The notes beneath the pieces are model-generated. The model was not told the DNA's origin. It ran no database searches and saw only the letters and a program-made list of their open reading frames with translations. From contig JAJPWX010000094.1 of the NCBI GenBank assembly GCA_021205755.1, positions 1 to 49,144 of the forward strand: DNA of 49,144 nt, read 5' to 3'. Source of the DNA: Lachnospiraceae bacterium (GTDB taxonomy: Bacteria; Bacillota; Clostridia; Lachnospirales; Lachnospiraceae). The translations under genes and the position numbers were made by a program. The stretch's first letter is position 1. Every line of letters starts with the position of its first letter. Below, in pieces: positions 25,156-34,204 of the stretch.

Positions 25156-26865
25156 ATGGGAGAACAGGAGAATAATCCGCAGGAGCGGCGCACGAAGCGA
25201 CGAAAGAATGAGCTGGTTATGAAATGTCTGATATCGGTGCTTGTGCTGGCTCTTGTGGTGATGGGGGCAACGCTGGCCAAAGAGGTGGTTATTCCCGAAG
25301 TGGTGAAGCTGACATCTTCAGAAGAGCAGTCACAGAGCAGTGCAAACACTGCCGAGACAGGAAGCCTGACAGATGATTCCGGTATCGTCTCAGATAGTGA
25401 AGCAGCGGGAACCGTTTTGGAGGAGACTGGGGATGAGGATACTTCAGAGGCCATCGAGACGGCTTCTGCGCAGTCTGAAGCCTCGGACGCGGACGACGGT
25501 GCGTTTACAGTTGCTGAAGAGGCGGAGATTGAAGAAGTATTGATGGAAGCCGAAAATCTGGCCGCTATGTATGATTACGACAGTGCGATTGCCTGCGTGC
25601 AGGCGTCAGAGTATTATGAGGCGAGCGAGACGCTGCAGCAGGCAGCTTCCAGTTATGAAAAGACGAAAGCAAACTGTGTTTCGTGGTCGCCCGAAGAGGT
25701 CACGCATATCTTTTTCCATACCATTATCTGGGATGCTTCCAAAGCATTTGACGGAGATCTGTATGCGGAAGGGTACAATCAGTACATGGTGACGATGGAC
25801 GAATTTGCCGCGATCATGGAGACCATGTATGAGGAAGGCTATGTCATGGTCAGCATGCATGATATGTGCGAGGTCAATGAGGATGGCACGGTGACACGCA
25901 AAGAAATCTTGTTACCGGAAGGAAAAATTCCTTTTGTGCTTTCACAGGATGATGTGAATTACTACCATTACATGGATGGAGACGGATTTGCCTCACGGCT
26001 GGTTCTCGATGAGAATGGCGATGTGAAGGCAGAGTATATTGAGGATGACGGCACGGTCTCTGTTGGTGATTACGATCTGATTCCGTGGATTGATACGTTT
26101 GTGGATTCCCATCCGGATTTCGCGTATCATGGACACAAAGGAACGATTGCGCTGACCGGTTATGAGGGTGTGCTCGGCTACCGGACGGATGAAGTTTACC
26201 TGACGCGTGATGAGGACCGGCTGACGATCTGGCAGAAAGCATACCTGGAAGAGAACCCGGATTTTGATGAAGAGGCATGGCAGGCGGAGGTGGATGCGGC
26301 TACGGCGGTTGCCGACGCGCTGAAAGCCGACGGATGGGAATTTGCGAGCCACACCTGGGGTCATATCGATCCGATGGCGAAAGGTCTGGATGGAACGATG
26401 ACGGACACGGAGCGGTGGAAGAGCAATGTCGAGACCATTGTTGGAGAAACGGATATTATTATCTTTGCGTTCGGCGCAGATATCAGTGACTGGACTGAAT
26501 ATTCGGAGGACAATGAGTATTATATCTATCTGAAAGAGCAGGGATACAATATCTTCTGCTGTGTAGATTCGACGCAGTACTGGGTACAGTTTAACGGCAC
26601 GTCCATGCGTATGGGCCGGAGAAACATTGACGGGTACCGAATGTACTATAATGCCGATTTGCTGGCCGATCTCTTTGATGTAAGTGCGGTGTGGGATGCG
26701 CTGCGGCCGGATACAGTGGCAGAGCTCTCCGAAGCGGCCGGGACGATGAGTTCGGAATACACAGCGTCTGGTTCTTCGGATGAGGACAGTGCGGAAGGCA
26801 CTTCCGACGAGGAAAGCGCAGCCGGGGAGGACAGCTCGGCCGCAGAAGAAGACACTTCAGAGTAA
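25156..26865 (+). CDS. membrane-anchored polysaccharide deacetylase-like protein
   Basis: A protein of 569 residues. A basic N-terminus is followed by one transmembrane helix (about 22-42), then an acidic linker to about 125. A NodB/CE4-like catalytic region follows. The D265-D266 pair in SQDDVNYY corresponds to the family DD. H399 and H403 in SHTWGH form the H-x3-H metal site. VFAFGAD-type strands follow. A large insertion lies between these motifs. The C-terminal 50 residues are a Ser/Glu/Asp tail. It likely deacetylates peptidoglycan or the locally made glycan. The ribosome binding site AAGGAGGGG is strong. Confidence 0.75.
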   Translation: MGEQENNPQERRTKRRKNELVMKCLISVLVLALVVMGATLAKEVVIPEVVKLTSSEEQSQSSANTAETGSLTDDSGIVSDSEAAGTVLEETGDEDTSEAIETASAQSEASDADDGAFTVAEEAEIEEVLMEAENLAAMYDYDSAIACVQASEYYEASETLQQAASSYEKTKANCVSWSPEEVTHIFFHTIIWDASKAFDGDLYAEGYNQYMVTMDEFAAIMETMYEEGYVMVSMHDMCEVNEDGTVTRKEILLPEGKIPFVLSQDDVNYYHYMDGDGFASRLVLDENGDVKAEYIEDDGTVSVGDYDLIPWIDTFVDSHPDFAYHGHKGTIALTGYEGVLGYRTDEVYLTRDEDRLTIWQKAYLEENPDFDEEAWQAEVDAATAVADALKADGWEFASHTWGHIDPMAKGLDGTMTDTERWKSNVETIVGETDIIIFAFGADISDWTEYSEDNEYYIYLKEQGYNIFCCVDSTQYWVQFNGTSMRMGRRNIDGYRMYYNADLLADLFDVSAVWDALRPDTVAELSEAAGTMSSEYTASGSSDEDSAEGTSDEESAAGEDSSAAEEDTSE

Positions 26866-26932
26866 GAGACGGGTATTTTTATGGCGGAAGTTTTCCGGAT
26901 AAATATACAGTAGAAAAAGTTGGAGGAAAATC

Positions 26933-28015
26933 ATGAGAACATACCTTGTAACAGGAGGAGCCGGATTCATCGGTTCCAATTACATTCACTACATGTTTCG
27001 CAAATATGGGGATGAGATCCGCATCATCAATGTGGATAAGCTGACCTATGCGGGGAATCTTGAAAATCTGCGTGACGTGGAGGACCGGGATAATTATACC
27101 TTTATCCGCGCCGATATCTGTGACACCGAGGCGATTAACCGGATTTTTGCGGAGAATGACATTGACCGCGTCGTCCATTTCGCGGCTGAGAGCCATGTGG
27201 ATCGCAGCATTCGTGACCCGGAGGTTTTTGTGAAGACGAATGTGTTGGGGACGCTGGTCATGCTGAATGCGGCGAAAGCGGCCTGGGAGCTTCCGGATGG
27301 CTCTTTTAAAGAGGGGAAAAAGTTTCTTCATGTTTCAACGGATGAGGTTTATGGTTCTCTGGAAAAAGAGGGGGAATATTTTTATGAGACGACACCTTAT
27401 GCGCCGCATAGCCCCTATTCCGCAAGCAAGGCATCTTCGGATATGCTGGTAAAGGCGTATATGGATACCTATCGTTTCCCAGCGAATATTACAAACTGCA
27501 GCAACAACTATGGTCCGTATCAATTCCCGGAAAAGCTGATTCCGCTGATTATCAATAATGCGCTGCAGGGCAAGCCGCTTCCGGTATACGGCGATGGCAA
27601 AAACGTCCGTGACTGGCTCTATGTGGAAGACCACGCAAAGGGCATTGATATGGTACAGGAAAAGGGCCGCCTGTTCGAGACCTATAACATTGGCGGGCAT
27701 AATGAGCGGCAGAATATCCAGATCATTCACATCATTCTGGATACGCTGCAGGAGATGCTTCCGGATGATGACCCGCGCAAGGCGCTTGTCAGTGAAAAGT
27801 TAATCACCTATGTGACTGACCGCAAAGGACATGACCGCCGCTACGCGATTGCTCCGGACAAGATTCGCGCCGAGGTAGGCTGGGAGCCGGAGACAAAGTT
27901 TGAGGATGGCATCCGCCTCACTATCCGCTGGTTCTTTGAGCACGAAGACTGGATGGCCAATGTCACCAGCGGCGATTATCAGAAATATTACGACGAAATG
28001 TACAAAGGAAGATAA
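26933..28015 (+). CDS. rfbB: dTDP-glucose 4,6-dehydratase
   Basis: A protein of 360 residues, an extended SDR enzyme making dTDP-4-keto-6-deoxyglucose for L-rhamnose. The NAD loop is VTGGAGFIGSNY. FAAESHVDRS and the catalytic triad T-DE-Y-x3-K (STDEVYG, YSASKASSD) are intact. GGHNERQN lies near the C-terminus. ATG 26933 follows TTGGAGG. rfbC is in the opposing operon 7 kb away. rfbA and rfbD are not in the window, so the pathway is completed elsewhere. Confidence 0.95.
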   Translation: MRTYLVTGGAGFIGSNYIHYMFRKYGDEIRIINVDKLTYAGNLENLRDVEDRDNYTFIRADICDTEAINRIFAENDIDRVVHFAAESHVDRSIRDPEVFVKTNVLGTLVMLNAAKAAWELPDGSFKEGKKFLHVSTDEVYGSLEKEGEYFYETTPYAPHSPYSASKASSDMLVKAYMDTYRFPANITNCSNNYGPYQFPEKLIPLIINNALQGKPLPVYGDGKNVRDWLYVEDHAKGIDMVQEKGRLFETYNIGGHNERQNIQIIHIILDTLQEMLPDDDPRKALVSEKLITYVTDRKGHDRRYAIAPDKIRAEVGWEPETKFEDGIRLTIRWFFEHEDWMANVTSGDYQKYYDEMYKGR

Positions 28016-28020
28016 GATAA

Positions 28021-28066
28021 AAAGCCTCTCGTTTCACAGACAGACGAAACGAGAGGCTTTCTTTTT
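28021..28066. terminator. bidirectional terminator between rfbB and the glycan operon
   Basis: AAAGCCTCTCGTTT and AAACGAGAGGCTTT form a perfect 14-base-pair stem around an 11-base loop. CTTTTTC follows on +, and a T-rich run (TTTTTATCTTATC) follows on -. It serves both convergent genes. Confidence 0.92.
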
Positions 28067-28067
28067 C

Positions 28068-30590
28068 TTATGTGGTTGTACCCGTCCTCTCTCCTTTCTG
28101 GCGGATGCCGCAGCTTCCGTCGAGAAGAGTCAGGTGCGGGCTATAATAGGGATCCCCTGCTTCCAGAAAGTCTTTCCAGCGGCTTTGGAAGCGGCGGATT
28201 TCTTTCTGAAACCGTGCCTGTTTTTCTGGTGTGTCTTCATACCCCCGCGATTTGGATTCGTAGTGATAGAGCTCCACATTGGGATCCATCACGATCAGAT
28301 AGCCCTTTTCGCGGATACGCAGACAGAGATCCACATCATTCAGTGCCACGACAAAGTCCTCATCAAAGCCATGGATTGCTTCAAAGACAGAACGTTTCAC
28401 CATGATACAGGCGGCAGTGACCGCACTGATGTCCTGCACCGCTTTCAGACGGCCCAGATAGCCGATATCTGCACGGCTGGTGAAAGGATGGACGTGTCCG
28501 GCAAAGCCGCCGATGCCAATCACCACGCCCGCATGCTGTACCTGGCCGTCCGCGTAGTAGAGCTTTGCGCCCACTGCAGCGGTATTTTCCCGCTGGCAGA
28601 AGCCGAGCATTTCCCGGATCCAGAAAGGAGAAATGACCTCAGTGTCATTGTTGAGGAATACCAGATATTCTCCGTTTGCGTGGCGGACGCCAAAATTATT
28701 AATGGCGGAATAATTAAAGCCGCCCTCCCAGGTCACGACACGGAAATTCTCATGTTCGCGCTTCATTTTCTCATAATACGCAAAGGTTTCCGGCTCTTCG
28801 CTGTTATTTTCCACGATCAGGACTTCATAATCGCAATAATCCGTTTTGGCAAAGATGGACTGTACACAGGCATCCAGAAGCTCCCGGTGGTCTTTGTTCG
28901 GAATGATGATGCTAACCAGGGGGAGTGGCGCTTTCACTTTCAGCCGCATCCGGTACATGATAAAAATATCGGTATATTCCACCTCAGCCTCATAGCCCAA
29001 CCGCGCGAAATGTTCGGTGAGAGCCAGCTTTCCGGCGTCAATCGCGTATTGCTTGCTGTCCTGGTTGCCGGCGGTAGAGCCGCTGTAAGCACGCCAGTGG
29101 TAGAGTACCTTCGGGATATGGCCGACGCGGTCAGTCTTTTCGATGCAGCGCAGGAAAAAATCGTGATCCTGCGCGCCGTCGCATTTTTTCCGAAGAAGCC
29201 CCACATCAAAAGCCAGGGAGGTGCGCACCATGGTCAGGTGGCAGATATAGTTGATGCTCCGCAGAAAATCCGGATTGAAGTCCGGCTTGAAGCGGGGGCT
29301 GCTAAAATGCTTTGATTTCTCGTCAATCAGATCTTCATCGGTGTAGATCAGATCCAGCGTGCGGTTTTCATTCAGACACCTGACCAGCTCATAGAGAGCA
29401 TTCGGCTCTAACAGGTCATCGTGATCTGAGAATACCAGAAATTCTCCTTTTGCCATGCGGATTGCTGCGTTGGTGTTTTCGGAAATGCCGTCATTCTTTT
29501 CAAGGCGCAGCAGCCGGATTCTCGAGTCCCGGGCATAGCGTTTCCGGATCAGCGCAGCAGGCTCTGGCTGTGTGCTTCCATCTGCCAGACAGACTTCAAA
29601 ATGGGAATAGGTCTGCGCGAGAATGGAATCCAGCAGCTCCCGCAGATAGCGCTCCGGTGTGTTGTAAAGTGGTATGACGATGCTGAGCAGGGGCTCATAG
29701 GGAAAGTGTTCTTTCCGCTGCTGACGCAGTTCCGAATGGCCAAGAGGATGCTGTTTGCGCCAGCTTTCGTAGGGAACATCGGCAAGTGTGCTTGCATTCC
29801 GCAGATGCGTAAGGAATCCCTTTGGCCCTTTGCGGCGGATTTCATCCCAGATGCGCCCGGGGCTGAACCGTGTGAGCAATAGCAGGCACCGTCCGGCGCT
29901 GGTTCCCATCCATGTGAGCCGCTGCGTAGAGAGCCGGATGGATTTATCTGTATAAGGGTTCTGCATCCGGATGAACAGGGCGGAGCCGTGGAACTCCTCC
30001 TCGGGCATTGTGAAAGAAAATCCCCAGGATCGCTCCTGATAAAAATCTGGATTCAGGTGCAGCGCGTCCACCAGATCAGGCCGGATGAAACGCTTCGGCT
30101 GTACTGGAAGTGGGGTTCCGGTTTCATCCGTGATCTGCGGAAAGCACTCCCCCGTTTTGTCTACAATCCAGCCGCGGATGGTAATGACGTGATCAATGCA
30201 TCCGCAGACATCCAGAAAATACTGGATGGAGGCGTCATAATACGCTTTCTTCAGTTTTTCCGCACTTCGTGCGCAGAGAACACGGCTTGTGCCGCCCACG
30301 CACAGTGTAACCGTCAGTTTCTGGTGCTCCTCGAAAAAACGTTCGATGTCTGGCACGGTGATTTGAAAGCCCAGTTCTGCCTGCATCGGGGCGTATTCTG
30401 GATGAAGACTGACAACGTCCGGACGCGGGAGCGAAAGGCATTCTGCCTCGATCGGTGCGCCGGATTCATCGAGTACCTGAAAAATGGCTGTTTCGCCAGG
30501 ACTTGTGACTTTCCATCCGCGCAGGATGAATGTGCCGCCAGGTTCCCATCCGAAGGTCTCCTGGTCGATCTTTATTTTCTGTATACTCAT
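28068..30590 (-). CDS. double-GT2 glycosyltransferase with N-terminal extension
   Basis: A protein of about 840 residues. The first 270 residues are an uncharacterised N-terminal region. The first GT-A domain starts LLSIVIPLYNTPERYL and has metal motif SDHDD. The second starts LVSIIIPNKDHRELL and has LNNDTEV and the acceptor-side motif ALNDVDLCLR. The ending LYHYESKSRG is shared with the plus-strand protein at 35958. Such tandem GT2 proteins usually build rhamnose-containing backbones. Possible starts are ATG 30590 (ATGA overlap with the upstream gene, chosen) and ATG 30608. It is the last gene of the minus-strand operon. Confidence 0.85.
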   Translation of the reverse strand: MSIQKIKIDQETFGWEPGGTFILRGWKVTSPGETAIFQVLDESGAPIEAECLSLPRPDVVSLHPEYAPMQAELGFQITVPDIERFFEEHQKLTVTLCVGGTSRVLCARSAEKLKKAYYDASIQYFLDVCGCIDHVITIRGWIVDKTGECFPQITDETGTPLPVQPKRFIRPDLVDALHLNPDFYQERSWGFSFTMPEEEFHGSALFIRMQNPYTDKSIRLSTQRLTWMGTSAGRCLLLLTRFSPGRIWDEIRRKGPKGFLTHLRNASTLADVPYESWRKQHPLGHSELRQQRKEHFPYEPLLSIVIPLYNTPERYLRELLDSILAQTYSHFEVCLADGSTQPEPAALIRKRYARDSRIRLLRLEKNDGISENTNAAIRMAKGEFLVFSDHDDLLEPNALYELVRCLNENRTLDLIYTDEDLIDEKSKHFSSPRFKPDFNPDFLRSINYICHLTMVRTSLAFDVGLLRKKCDGAQDHDFFLRCIEKTDRVGHIPKVLYHWRAYSGSTAGNQDSKQYAIDAGKLALTEHFARLGYEAEVEYTDIFIMYRMRLKVKAPLPLVSIIIPNKDHRELLDACVQSIFAKTDYCDYEVLIVENNSEEPETFAYYEKMKREHENFRVVTWEGGFNYSAINNFGVRHANGEYLVFLNNDTEVISPFWIREMLGFCQRENTAAVGAKLYYADGQVQHAGVVIGIGGFAGHVHPFTSRADIGYLGRLKAVQDISAVTAACIMVKRSVFEAIHGFDEDFVVALNDVDLCLRIREKGYLIVMDPNVELYHYESKSRGYEDTPEKQARFQKEIRRFQSRWKDFLEAGDPYYSPHLTLLDGSCGIRQKGERTGTTT

Positions 30591-31882
30591 GGTTTTGGTT
30601 TTCTCCATAACTGATCTTTCCATCGCACCAGGCGCGAAGCCTTTAATTCCTGATAATTCCTGGCCAGCCGGCTGACCTCGTTCAGCGGAGCCTGATCTGG
30701 GCAGTAGGATTCGAATGCAATGAGGAAGCTTTTGGCGTCCGCAGGAATCTCTGTGAGGAAGATATTCGGATCTTCCTCTGAAAAATAAATCCAGTCATCG
30801 ATCGCAGTACCTTCACGCAGGAGGAAAGAAGGCTGTTCCATCTGGGAATCAAAACGAAATTCACTCAGATGAACGATGGACGCATGGTATCCCGGATCAA
30901 TCCGCATCGCTTTGACCTGGGCCGGAAGGGGAATTTCCTGCCGCAGATACCAGTGCGAGTCTTTGTGCATGCGGTAAAGCACAGAATTATCTTCGCAAAA
31001 ACCGTCTCCGTAATCGAAATAAACCTGCAGCGCTTCCGACGCAAAATGATCCTCTATCAGGGAATAGCCGTCGCTGACCGCGGAATAGAGATTCCGGATG
31101 GGGACGTGTCCCTGAAGAATATATTTCTGAAAATGCGCTTCCATTGCCGCAAAAGCAGTTTTTTCCTCTTCGGTGATTCCCATCTGTCCCATAAAATCAA
31201 AGCGCCGGAATTCTTCCCCGCGGTTTGCATTGTCTGTAAAATGCAGAATAACCCGATAGAGAAGAAAATTTACGGGGATGGGAAAATCAAAGCTCCATTC
31301 ATAGTCAATGGCAATCCAGTGCCCTTTTGAGACCAGGATGTTTTCACAGAGCAGGTCGATATCCGTGCACGGTGCGCAATCCGTGCCAGACGGAAGCGAA
31401 ACATCTCCAAAAACCCGTCGGAATTCGTCACAGGGGGCAAACTTCGCTCCGGTGTGCAGCGAGCGGAGAAAGTGCAGGCAGTCCAGGAATTCCTTTGCAC
31501 ACGCATCCGTACCCTCTGTGTGCAGGGTGAAAAGCAGCTGCTCTTCCAGAGATTCTCCCTCAATGTATTCCAGTTCGACGCCATCCTCCAGCGGGATACA
31601 GCGGTTCCAGGAGAGCTTTGTACCGTCTGTCAGGGCCGAAAGAGACTGGTAATGGCGGTAAAGTGCCTGCAGATGCTCTTTGCCCTCCGGGTAAATCGGA
31701 GTCTTGCGGACACAGCGAAGAGGAATCTTCGCTTCCGGCATGGCTGCTGCATTGCTGCATTCTGGTTCATCTGACGTCTGACCAGAGGAACTACGTGAGA
31801 TTTCTTCCTCCAGAATATCCGTGCGGATCGAAAAAAGCGGGCTTCGTTCATTGGAATATTTTGTATAAATAATGGTTTTCAT
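30587..31882 (-). CDS. kinase-like protein of the polysaccharide operon (APH/WbdD-kinase-like fold)
   Basis: A protein of 431 residues. The sequence TDIDLLCENILV followed by WIAIDYEW gives a protein-kinase or aminoglycoside-kinase-type active site: catalytic D176, Asn181 and metal-binding D193. FLDCLHFLRSLH precedes it, as in small-molecule kinases. The last 170 residues form an unrecognised beta-rich region. It lies four bases into the methyltransferase gene (ATGA) and upstream of the double GT2. In E. coli O8/O9a the methyltransferase-kinase WbdD caps the glycan. Here the two activities would be separate proteins. The fold call rests on motifs alone and the capping role is inferred. Confidence 0.6.
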   Translation of the reverse strand: MKTIIYTKYSNERSPLFSIRTDILEEEISRSSSGQTSDEPECSNAAAMPEAKIPLRCVRKTPIYPEGKEHLQALYRHYQSLSALTDGTKLSWNRCIPLEDGVELEYIEGESLEEQLLFTLHTEGTDACAKEFLDCLHFLRSLHTGAKFAPCDEFRRVFGDVSLPSGTDCAPCTDIDLLCENILVSKGHWIAIDYEWSFDFPIPVNFLLYRVILHFTDNANRGEEFRRFDFMGQMGITEEEKTAFAAMEAHFQKYILQGHVPIRNLYSAVSDGYSLIEDHFASEALQVYFDYGDGFCEDNSVLYRMHKDSHWYLRQEIPLPAQVKAMRIDPGYHASIVHLSEFRFDSQMEQPSFLLREGTAIDDWIYFSEEDPNIFLTEIPADAKSFLIAFESYCPDQAPLNEVSRLARNYQELKASRLVRWKDQLWRKPKP

Positions 31883-32817
31883 AGCTGCCCCTCCGTTTCC
31901 AGAAAAACAAAAAAGGAATTGGAAAACTGCGGGAACAGTCCGTTCTCGATGAGACTGTCGAATACTTTTCCTTCATCAAACAGCAGAAGCCGGCGGCGGT
32001 CGTAATTGTTCAGGTTATTTTTTAAATCTCCCTTGCGCGGAAGATAGCGGTCGGAGTAGATGGAAAACGGGAATTTATAGTCCGGGTAAGGGTAGTAAAA
32101 CGTGGATTTGAAATTCCCGGCTTCCTCAAAAAGTGCTTCCAGCTCCAGCTTCGAGAAGGTGCGGACGCCGGACGCAGGTGTGCGGGAATAACCCTCCAGC
32201 CCTTCAAAGAGCCTGCCGACATGGTCTTCCGTGCAGCCTGCCCAGTATTTGAGACCCAGCCGGTTTTCGATGGCGATCAGAATTTTCCCGCCAGGGGCCA
32301 GATGGCGCGCGATGGCAGTGAGCATGCTGGCAAAGGGATTTTTCTCTTTAGTATAGAGGGCAGCGTACTCGAAAACGCCGATCAGCGTGATATAGTCGTA
32401 GGTTTCCGTGAGACGTTTTTCCACATCCTCGAACGCCCCTAGCAGGATGGTAATGTTGTCATAGTCGCGATGCCGCCAGGCATTGACAAGACTGCGCTGC
32501 CGGGAAAGCTCGATACAGGTGACGCTTCTGGCTTTTTGGGCGAGCGCGCCGGTGACAGCTCCGCAGCCAGAGCCAATCTCCAGGACAGTATCCTTTTTTG
32601 TGATGGGCACCCAGGAGAGAAGATTGTGGCGGATGTGAGAAAAATGGTACATGACAGGCCAGCTTTTTTTCTCTGCAATCACCGCATTGTAGTCTGCCTC
32701 ATTTTTGCAGCTTTTTGCAATGTCAAGCAGCTCGAGCTCGATGGCGCCGTCACTGTAGCGGTCTTCACCGGGGTAGCAGGTATCGTCAAGAATCACGCTG
32801 CCAATTTTTTCCTGCAT
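31879..32817 (-). CDS. SAM-dependent class I methyltransferase
   Basis: A protein of 312 residues. The SAM motif is VLEIGSGCGAVTG (about 78-90), motif II is VTCIELS, and APGGKILIAIENRLGLKYWAG is the motif IV/post-motif segment. The C-terminus contains YPYPDYKFP, typical of sugar or O-antigen methyltransferases. The start at 32815-32817 (minus) has GGAGG nine bases upstream. An ATG 11 codons earlier is weaker. It lies between the exporter ATPase and the kinase-like gene and overlaps the latter by four bases, which suggests coordinated action on the same glycan. Confidence 0.85.
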   Translation of the reverse strand: MQEKIGSVILDDTCYPGEDRYSDGAIELELLDIAKSCKNEADYNAVIAEKKSWPVMYHFSHIRHNLLSWVPITKKDTVLEIGSGCGAVTGALAQKARSVTCIELSRQRSLVNAWRHRDYDNITILLGAFEDVEKRLTETYDYITLIGVFEYAALYTKEKNPFASMLTAIARHLAPGGKILIAIENRLGLKYWAGCTEDHVGRLFEGLEGYSRTPASGVRTFSKLELEALFEEAGNFKSTFYYPYPDYKFPFSIYSDRYLPRKGDLKNNLNNYDRRRLLLFDEGKVFDSLIENGLFPQFSNSFFVFLETEGQL

Positions 32818-32911
32818 AATATCGATTCCTCCGAATTGTTTGTAAATCACCGGAGCCGCCCGAGAGGGGAGACAACTGGCGCCGGGGTGAGCCGGAAGTG
32901 AAAGAAACGTG

Positions 32912-34180
32912 TCATCTTTGAGCCTGCAAAGCAGTCGTGACAGTTACCTGTGAATTCATATCATAGAAACCAACGGTATCTTTGATGGAAATCACTGTAA
33001 TGTTGCAGGCGTCATAGAGCCGGTGAAAAACATGAAACTCACCGTCCATATAGCCGGTACAGCCGAAAGAGATCAGGTAGTTGCCGCCCTGTAGATTCAT
33101 CTCCTGGGTAAACGATACCTCAGCAATACTTCCGGCTTTGGCAGGGAGAGAAACCTTCTCATACATGGTGTTGGTACCGGTGAGTTCTGTCCCTTTCATA
33201 TCCTTGATCGTAAAAGCGGCAACCGGTTCCTGCAGATCCTCGTGGAAGAGAATGCGCATTTTGATGGTGCAGAGCTTTCCTTTTTCGACGGTATTGGTCA
33301 GCATGCCGCGGCCGTCCGTCACGGCAAAATCTATGATTTCGGCCTGTTTTTCTCCATATTCCAGCAGTTCGGGATTGACCTCAATGGACTGTTTCCAGGC
33401 TTTGGCATTCTGGTTCGCTTCGCCCTGCGGCGGCTCTCCTTCCTGGTGAACCAGGAGACGTTTGTAGAGATCCACCATGGCTTTCGGATTTCCCTCATCC
33501 AGCTTAGTCCCCTGGTTCAGTACGATCACGCGGTCACAGTATTTACTGATGCTGCTCAGATCATGACTGACAAAGAGGATGGTTTTCCCCTGCTTTTTGA
33601 ATTCTTCGAATTTATGGTAGCATTTGGCCTGAAAAAACACATCGCCGACTGAGAGCGCCTCGTCGACGATCAGGATTTCCGGGTCAATGTTGATGGCGAC
33701 GGCGAAAGCCAGACGCACAAACATCCCGCTGGAATAGGTCTTTACCGGCTGATTTACGAAGTCGCCAATGTCCGCGAAACGCAGAATTTCAGGGAGCCTC
33801 TGCTCGATTTCCTCATCTGTAAAGCCGAGCATGGAGCCGTTCAGGTAAACATTTTCAATGCCGGTGTATTCCATATTAAAGCCGGCTCCCAGCTCCAGAA
33901 GCGCGGAAATACGTCCATTCACGGTAACAGAGCCCTCTGTAGGGGTGAGGACGCCGGTGATGATTTTGAGAATGGTGGATTTCCCAGAGCCATTCACACC
34001 GATAATACCGACAGTCTCGCCTTCCTGCACAGTGAAACTCACCTGATCGAGCGCGCGGTGTTCCCGGTAGCGTTTTTTCCTGGTAAGCCCCAGCCCGTCT
34101 CTCAGGCGGTCAGATGGCTTGTTATATAGCTTATAGATTTTGCTGACCTGATCCACACGGATCGCAAACTTGTTATCCAA
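32912..34180 (-). CDS. polysaccharide ABC exporter ATPase with C-terminal carbohydrate-binding domain (Wzt-like)
   Basis: A protein of 422 residues. The NBD (1-240) has Walker A GVNGSGKST (61-69), signature YSSGMFVR (about 149-156) and Walker B ILIVDEA (D173, E174). The C-terminal 160 residues are a beta-sandwich-type Wzt_C region (EIIDFAVTDGRG ... NYLISFGCTGYMDGEF). In O-antigen exporters that domain recognises the capped chain end. The start is TTG 34180, supported by GAGAGGCGG upstream and by homology from the first residues. It pairs with the permease 24 bases upstream. Confidence 0.92.
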   Translation of the reverse strand: MDNKFAIRVDQVSKIYKLYNKPSDRLRDGLGLTRKKRYREHRALDQVSFTVQEGETVGIIGVNGSGKSTILKIITGVLTPTEGSVTVNGRISALLELGAGFNMEYTGIENVYLNGSMLGFTDEEIEQRLPEILRFADIGDFVNQPVKTYSSGMFVRLAFAVAINIDPEILIVDEALSVGDVFFQAKCYHKFEEFKKQGKTILFVSHDLSSISKYCDRVIVLNQGTKLDEGNPKAMVDLYKRLLVHQEGEPPQGEANQNAKAWKQSIEVNPELLEYGEKQAEIIDFAVTDGRGMLTNTVEKGKLCTIKMRILFHEDLQEPVAAFTIKDMKGTELTGTNTMYEKVSLPAKAGSIAEVSFTQEMNLQGGNYLISFGCTGYMDGEFHVFHRLYDACNITVISIKDTVGFYDMNSQVTVTTALQAQR

Positions 34181-34204
34181 AAAAATACCGCCTCTCTTAC
34201 TCTT

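Noticed and set aside
27900-29315. Open frame of 471 codons on + opposite the double-GT2 gene
   Set aside because: It is antisense to clear glycosyltransferase motifs, has no binding site, overlaps the end of rfbB and the terminator, and its protein shows no family features.
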